From: Nitrosopumilaceae archaeon
Lineage (GTDB): Archaea > Thermoproteota > Nitrososphaeria > Nitrososphaerales > Nitrosopumilaceae
Direction: 5' to 3'
DNA: 7,001 nt
NCBI GenBank assembly: GCA_013867245.1
Contig: JACENB010000088.1
Location: forward strand, 1 to 7,001
In this document: positions 4,674-7,001 of the stretch, in pieces
Layout of the letters: every line of letters begins with the position of its first letter
How positions within the stretch are numbered: position 1 is the stretch's first letter
Made by a program: the position numbers and the translations under genes
Notes under the pieces: model-generated
The model's input: only the letters and a program-made list of their open reading frames with translations
The model's database searches: none
What the model was told of the DNA's origin: nothing

Positions 4674-6077
4674 ATGAGACTAGTAATAAAATATGGTGGA
4701 ACATCAATTTCATCTGCAAAAGATATTCGAGCAGTAGCTAATCATCTAAATTCATTATCAAAGAAAAATGAAATTGTTGTAGTGTGTTCTGCAACCAGTG
4801 GAACAACAGATGATCTAATAGAAATATCTGAATCAATAAAGAAAGAAAATAAATCAAAAGCAGAACAGCTTGCATCCAAGATTACTAATAGACATAAACA
4901 ATTAGCAAAACAAACTATCAAAAAAGCAGACTTGCGTAAAAAATTATTAAAAAACTTTGACGATGATTTTGCAGAACTTGTTGCATTAATTGATGGAATG
5001 GTACTATTGGGAGAAGTTACTCCTAGAACAATGGATTATCTATTTTCATTTGGTGAACGGTTATCAATAAAACTAGTTTCAATGGCAGTTAATGATTCTG
5101 GGAAAAAATCAGTACCACTAACTGGAAAAGAGGTTGGAATAGTAACTGATTCTAACTTTGGTGAATCTAAACCACTTATTGATACAACTAGATTAAGAGT
5201 TTCAAAAACGGTGGAAAATCTTTTTTCAAAGAAAACAATACCTGTTGTAGGTGGCTTTGTTGGTGCAGATCAACATGGTCATATCACCACTTTTGGACGA
5301 GGCGGTTCAGATTATTCAGCAACAATAATTGGAACTTGCGTAAAAGCAGATGAAATCTGGTTGATGAGTGATGTTGATGGTCTAATGACTGCAGATCCAA
5401 AAATAGTCAAGAATGCAAAATTGCTTAAAGAAGTATCATACATTGAGGCAATTGAAATGGCATTATTTGGCGCAAAACAGATTCATCCACGCACATTTGA
5501 GCCTCTTTTATCAAAGAAAATTCCAATGAAGATTAGAAGTTCCTTTAATGTGAAAAATGAGGGAACTCTAGTTACAGCTTCACCATCATCTTCAGTAAAA
5601 AATACTGTAAAGTGTGTTAGTAATGTTAGAAACAATGGACTAATTGACATTCAAGGTGGTAGTATGGTTGGAACTCCTGGTACTGCTGCAAAAATCTTTG
5701 CAACATTAGCAAAAGCTGGAATTAATGTAATGATGATATCTCAAAATCCCTCAGAATCTAGCATAACAATAGTAGTCAAGAACACTGATCTTGACAAAGC
5801 AGTAAGTTCACTTGAAATGGAACTTTTAGGAAAAATTATCAAGAAACTAGAAGTAACGACAAATGTAGCAATCATTGCACTAATCGGTTCAGGAATGCGT
5901 GGAACTGTAGGCGTTGCTTCCAAAGTCTTTGCAGCAGCTGAGAAAAACAAAGTCAATGTTTCAATGATCACTCAAGGCTCATCAGAACTAAACTTGGCAT
6001 TTGTTGTTAAAAATTCTGATACAAATTCAGCTGTTCGTGCATTGCATAACGCATTTGCATTAGACAAAATCAATTAA
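4674..6077 (+). CDS. lysC: Aspartate kinase with two C-terminal ACT domains
   Basis: A 467-aa aspartokinase, which phosphorylates L-aspartate in the first step toward Lys, Thr and Met. The catalytic domain carries KYGGTS at 6-11 (ATP site), SFGERLS at 125-131 (aspartate site), GGFVGAD at 193-199, TTFGRGGSDYSAT at 205-217, and DVDGLMTADPK at 233-243. GAKQIHPRT follows (DNA 5470-5496). Two ACT domains follow, about 309-380 (with DIQGGSMVGTPGTAAKIF and the effector-type QNPSESSITIVV) and about 393-465 (with QGSSELNLAFVV), so feedback control by Thr and/or Lys is expected; which one cannot be read from sequence. Length is typical of monofunctional archaeal aspartokinases, with no homoserine dehydrogenase fusion. 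The ATG follows a TATA-like element. No other gene of the pathway is in the window. The gene symbol is by family convention. Confidence 0.95.
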   Translation: MRLVIKYGGTSISSAKDIRAVANHLNSLSKKNEIVVVCSATSGTTDDLIEISESIKKENKSKAEQLASKITNRHKQLAKQTIKKADLRKKLLKNFDDDFAELVALIDGMVLLGEVTPRTMDYLFSFGERLSIKLVSMAVNDSGKKSVPLTGKEVGIVTDSNFGESKPLIDTTRLRVSKTVENLFSKKTIPVVGGFVGADQHGHITTFGRGGSDYSATIIGTCVKADEIWLMSDVDGLMTADPKIVKNAKLLKEVSYIEAIEMALFGAKQIHPRTFEPLLSKKIPMKIRSSFNVKNEGTLVTASPSSSVKNTVKCVSNVRNNGLIDIQGGSMVGTPGTAAKIFATLAKAGINVMMISQNPSESSITIVVKNTDLDKAVSSLEMELLGKIIKKLEVTTNVAIIALIGSGMRGTVGVASKVFAAAEKNKVNVSMITQGSSELNLAFVVKNSDTNSAVRALHNAFALDKIN

Positions 6078-6084
6078 GATAAAA

Positions 6085-6092
6085 TCATTTAA
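6085..6092 (+). promoter_or_regulatory. TATA-like promoter element of the exported protein gene
   Basis: TCATTTAA lies right after the aspartate kinase stop, centred about 25-28 bp before the tandem TTG codons at 6113 and 6116. It closely resembles the element before aspartate kinase (CATTTAA core). The spacing supports a leaderless transcript starting at the TTG and speaks against the nearer ATG at 6106, only about 18 bp away. Confidence 0.45.
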
Positions 6093-6112
6093 GGGAATAG
6101 CCTCAATGAAAC

Positions 6113-7001
6113 TTGTTGAGAAAATTACTTGCCATATTGATTATTGGAATTTTTGCAACAAGTATCATTACAATATCCTCATTGTCTGATCAATTTGCTG
6201 ATGCAGGTTCTAGAAAAAAGATCCACTTTACACAGACCTTTACTTCATCTCAAGATCCTGGTCAAGGGCATGAAAATCATCAATTATCTCTAATTTTGTC
6301 GCCTAATGAGGGTACAATCTATGATGGTTCTATGACATTTACCTCTAGTGAACCTGTTCAGATTGTTGTTTTACATGAAATTAACTCAAATGACGCAAAA
6401 GGACAGCCTACATGGACAATTGATGGAGATACTGTTTATGGATTATCTCTAATTGATCTACAAGAAAAATCTGGTTCTTTTGAATTTACAGGAGCTGCAC
6501 TTGGTTTGCACTCACCAAATTCAGAACCATTTACTTCTACTGTAAGTGTTGATGGATGGATAAGAGGACAACCAACTGAAATCATTATGCAAAAAATTGA
6601 ATTAGAAAAAGAAGAACCAACATCATTACTTTCAAGGGCAAATGTTCCAGCCACAATTCCAATGCATAAAGGAATCTATGCCGGTGAACAAGTTTTGTAT
6701 ATTATTACTGATGGAAGTGATGAAGAATATGCAAAGGAATTATCAGAAAAGCAAGAATGGAATGTAGAACTTGCAACTGTTCTAGCTGATGTTCCAGAAG
6801 ATACTCTTCAAAAAATATTTGTTTTCAAAAATGGAGTTAAAGGAGATGGACTATATGGATTCCAAGATGAAGTATTCAGTAGTACTCCTCAACAAGAATC
6901 ACAATACAGTGCATTATCTTCTGTAATAGAAGTAACATGGAAGACAGGTCAAAAAGAAATTGTATTTGAATCTGCTACAGATGTAATTGCAGCTGAGGAA
7001 G
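6113..7001 (+). CDS. Predicted exported protein of unknown function, 3' partial
   Basis: The first 296 codons of a protein that continues beyond the window. An N-terminal signal peptide is clear: basic RK at residues 3-4, a hydrophobic core (LLAILIIGIFATSIITI, about 5-21), and a polar end with ADA at 29-31, a plausible cleavage site. The mature part starts with KKIHFTQTFTSSQD and a His-containing GQGHENHQ, then a beta-rich, Ser/Thr-rich domain to about residue 170. From ANVPATIP (176 onward) a second domain begins with YAGEQVLYIITDGSDEE, IFVFKNGVKGDGLYGFQDEV and VIEVTWKTGQKE. The second part resembles an uncharacterised domain seen in secreted thaumarchaeal proteins, but this is from memory and not verified. 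An in-frame stop at 6107-6109 forces a TTG start at 6113 or 6116. It is likely displayed at the cell surface or secreted; function unknown. Confidence 0.8.
   Translation, partial: MLRKLLAILIIGIFATSIITISSLSDQFADAGSRKKIHFTQTFTSSQDPGQGHENHQLSLILSPNEGTIYDGSMTFTSSEPVQIVVLHEINSNDAKGQPTWTIDGDTVYGLSLIDLQEKSGSFEFTGAALGLHSPNSEPFTSTVSVDGWIRGQPTEIIMQKIELEKEEPTSLLSRANVPATIPMHKGIYAGEQVLYIITDGSDEEYAKELSEKQEWNVELATVLADVPEDTLQKIFVFKNGVKGDGLYGFQDEVFSSTPQQESQYSALSSVIEVTWKTGQKEIVFESATDVIAAEE

Noticed and set aside
5741..5971. Minus-strand open frame of 76 codons within aspartate kinase
   Set aside because: Antisense to the ACT domains of aspartate kinase; no initiation signals.
6106..6189. 27-codon frame starting at ATG 6106
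   Set aside because: It ends quickly, its ATG is too close to the TATA-like element, and the overlapping frame encodes a clear signal peptide and long protein.
6436..6654. Minus-strand open frame of 72 codons within the exported protein gene
   Set aside because: Antisense to a continuous frame with a signal peptide and consistent protein-like composition; no separate signals.
1..7001. CRISPR array, transposon ends, tRNA or rRNA genes, attachment sites
   Set aside because: No regularly spaced repeats, no transposase-like frame, and no cloverleaf-like or rRNA-like segments were seen; gaps between genes are too short to hold most of these.

Overview
The window is AT-rich, densely packed archaeal DNA. 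The information-processing genes (RNA polymerase subunit L, TFS, PCNA) are of archaeal type. Together with the leaderless-looking promoters, the frequent GTG/TTG starts and the general look of the proteins, they point to an ammonia-oxidising thaumarchaeon (Nitrososphaerota) close to Nitrosopumilus. The lineage is inferred from sequence feel; no database search was possible. There is no rRNA, tRNA, CRISPR array, insertion sequence or other sign of a mobile element.

Layout. Positions 1-828 (+) hold the 3' three quarters of a PLP-dependent class V aminotransferase-fold enzyme whose beginning lies outside the window. It meets, tail to tail with overlapping stop codons, a stand-alone Lrp/AsnC-type ligand-binding (RAM) protein on the minus strand (823-1080). 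Diverging from that is a cyclase/kynurenine-formamidase-family metal hydrolase (1156-1797, +), then a DUSP23-like dual-specificity phosphatase (1841-2335, +). The minus strand then carries what looks like a three-gene operon read from 3208 down to 2332: an unrecognised 178-aa protein and two tiny proteins of 50 and 48 aa that are paralogues of each other. The two tiny genes occupy what would otherwise look like an empty 336-bp gap.

From 3260 onward everything is on the plus strand: rpoL and tfs (one base apart), pcn (PCNA), aspartate kinase, and the first 296 codons of a predicted exported protein that runs off the right edge. rpoL and tfs serve transcription (core subunit plus cleavage factor) and pcn is the replication clamp. 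Aspartate kinase opens the aspartate-family amino acid pathway (Lys/Thr/Met). The exported protein starts from its own promoter.

Expression signals. Several promoter-proximal genes have a TATA-like element about 24-30 bp upstream of the start codon, which fits leaderless or very short-leader mRNAs. Operon-internal genes instead carry Shine-Dalgarno motifs; the clearest is AGGTGA before the 48-aa gene. Five of the eleven genes (ten of which have a visible start) begin with GTG or TTG. Both convergent gene pairs overlap at their stop codons.

No obvious new defence or mobile system is present. The least explained and most interesting part is the minus-strand operon with the tandem mini-protein paralogues.
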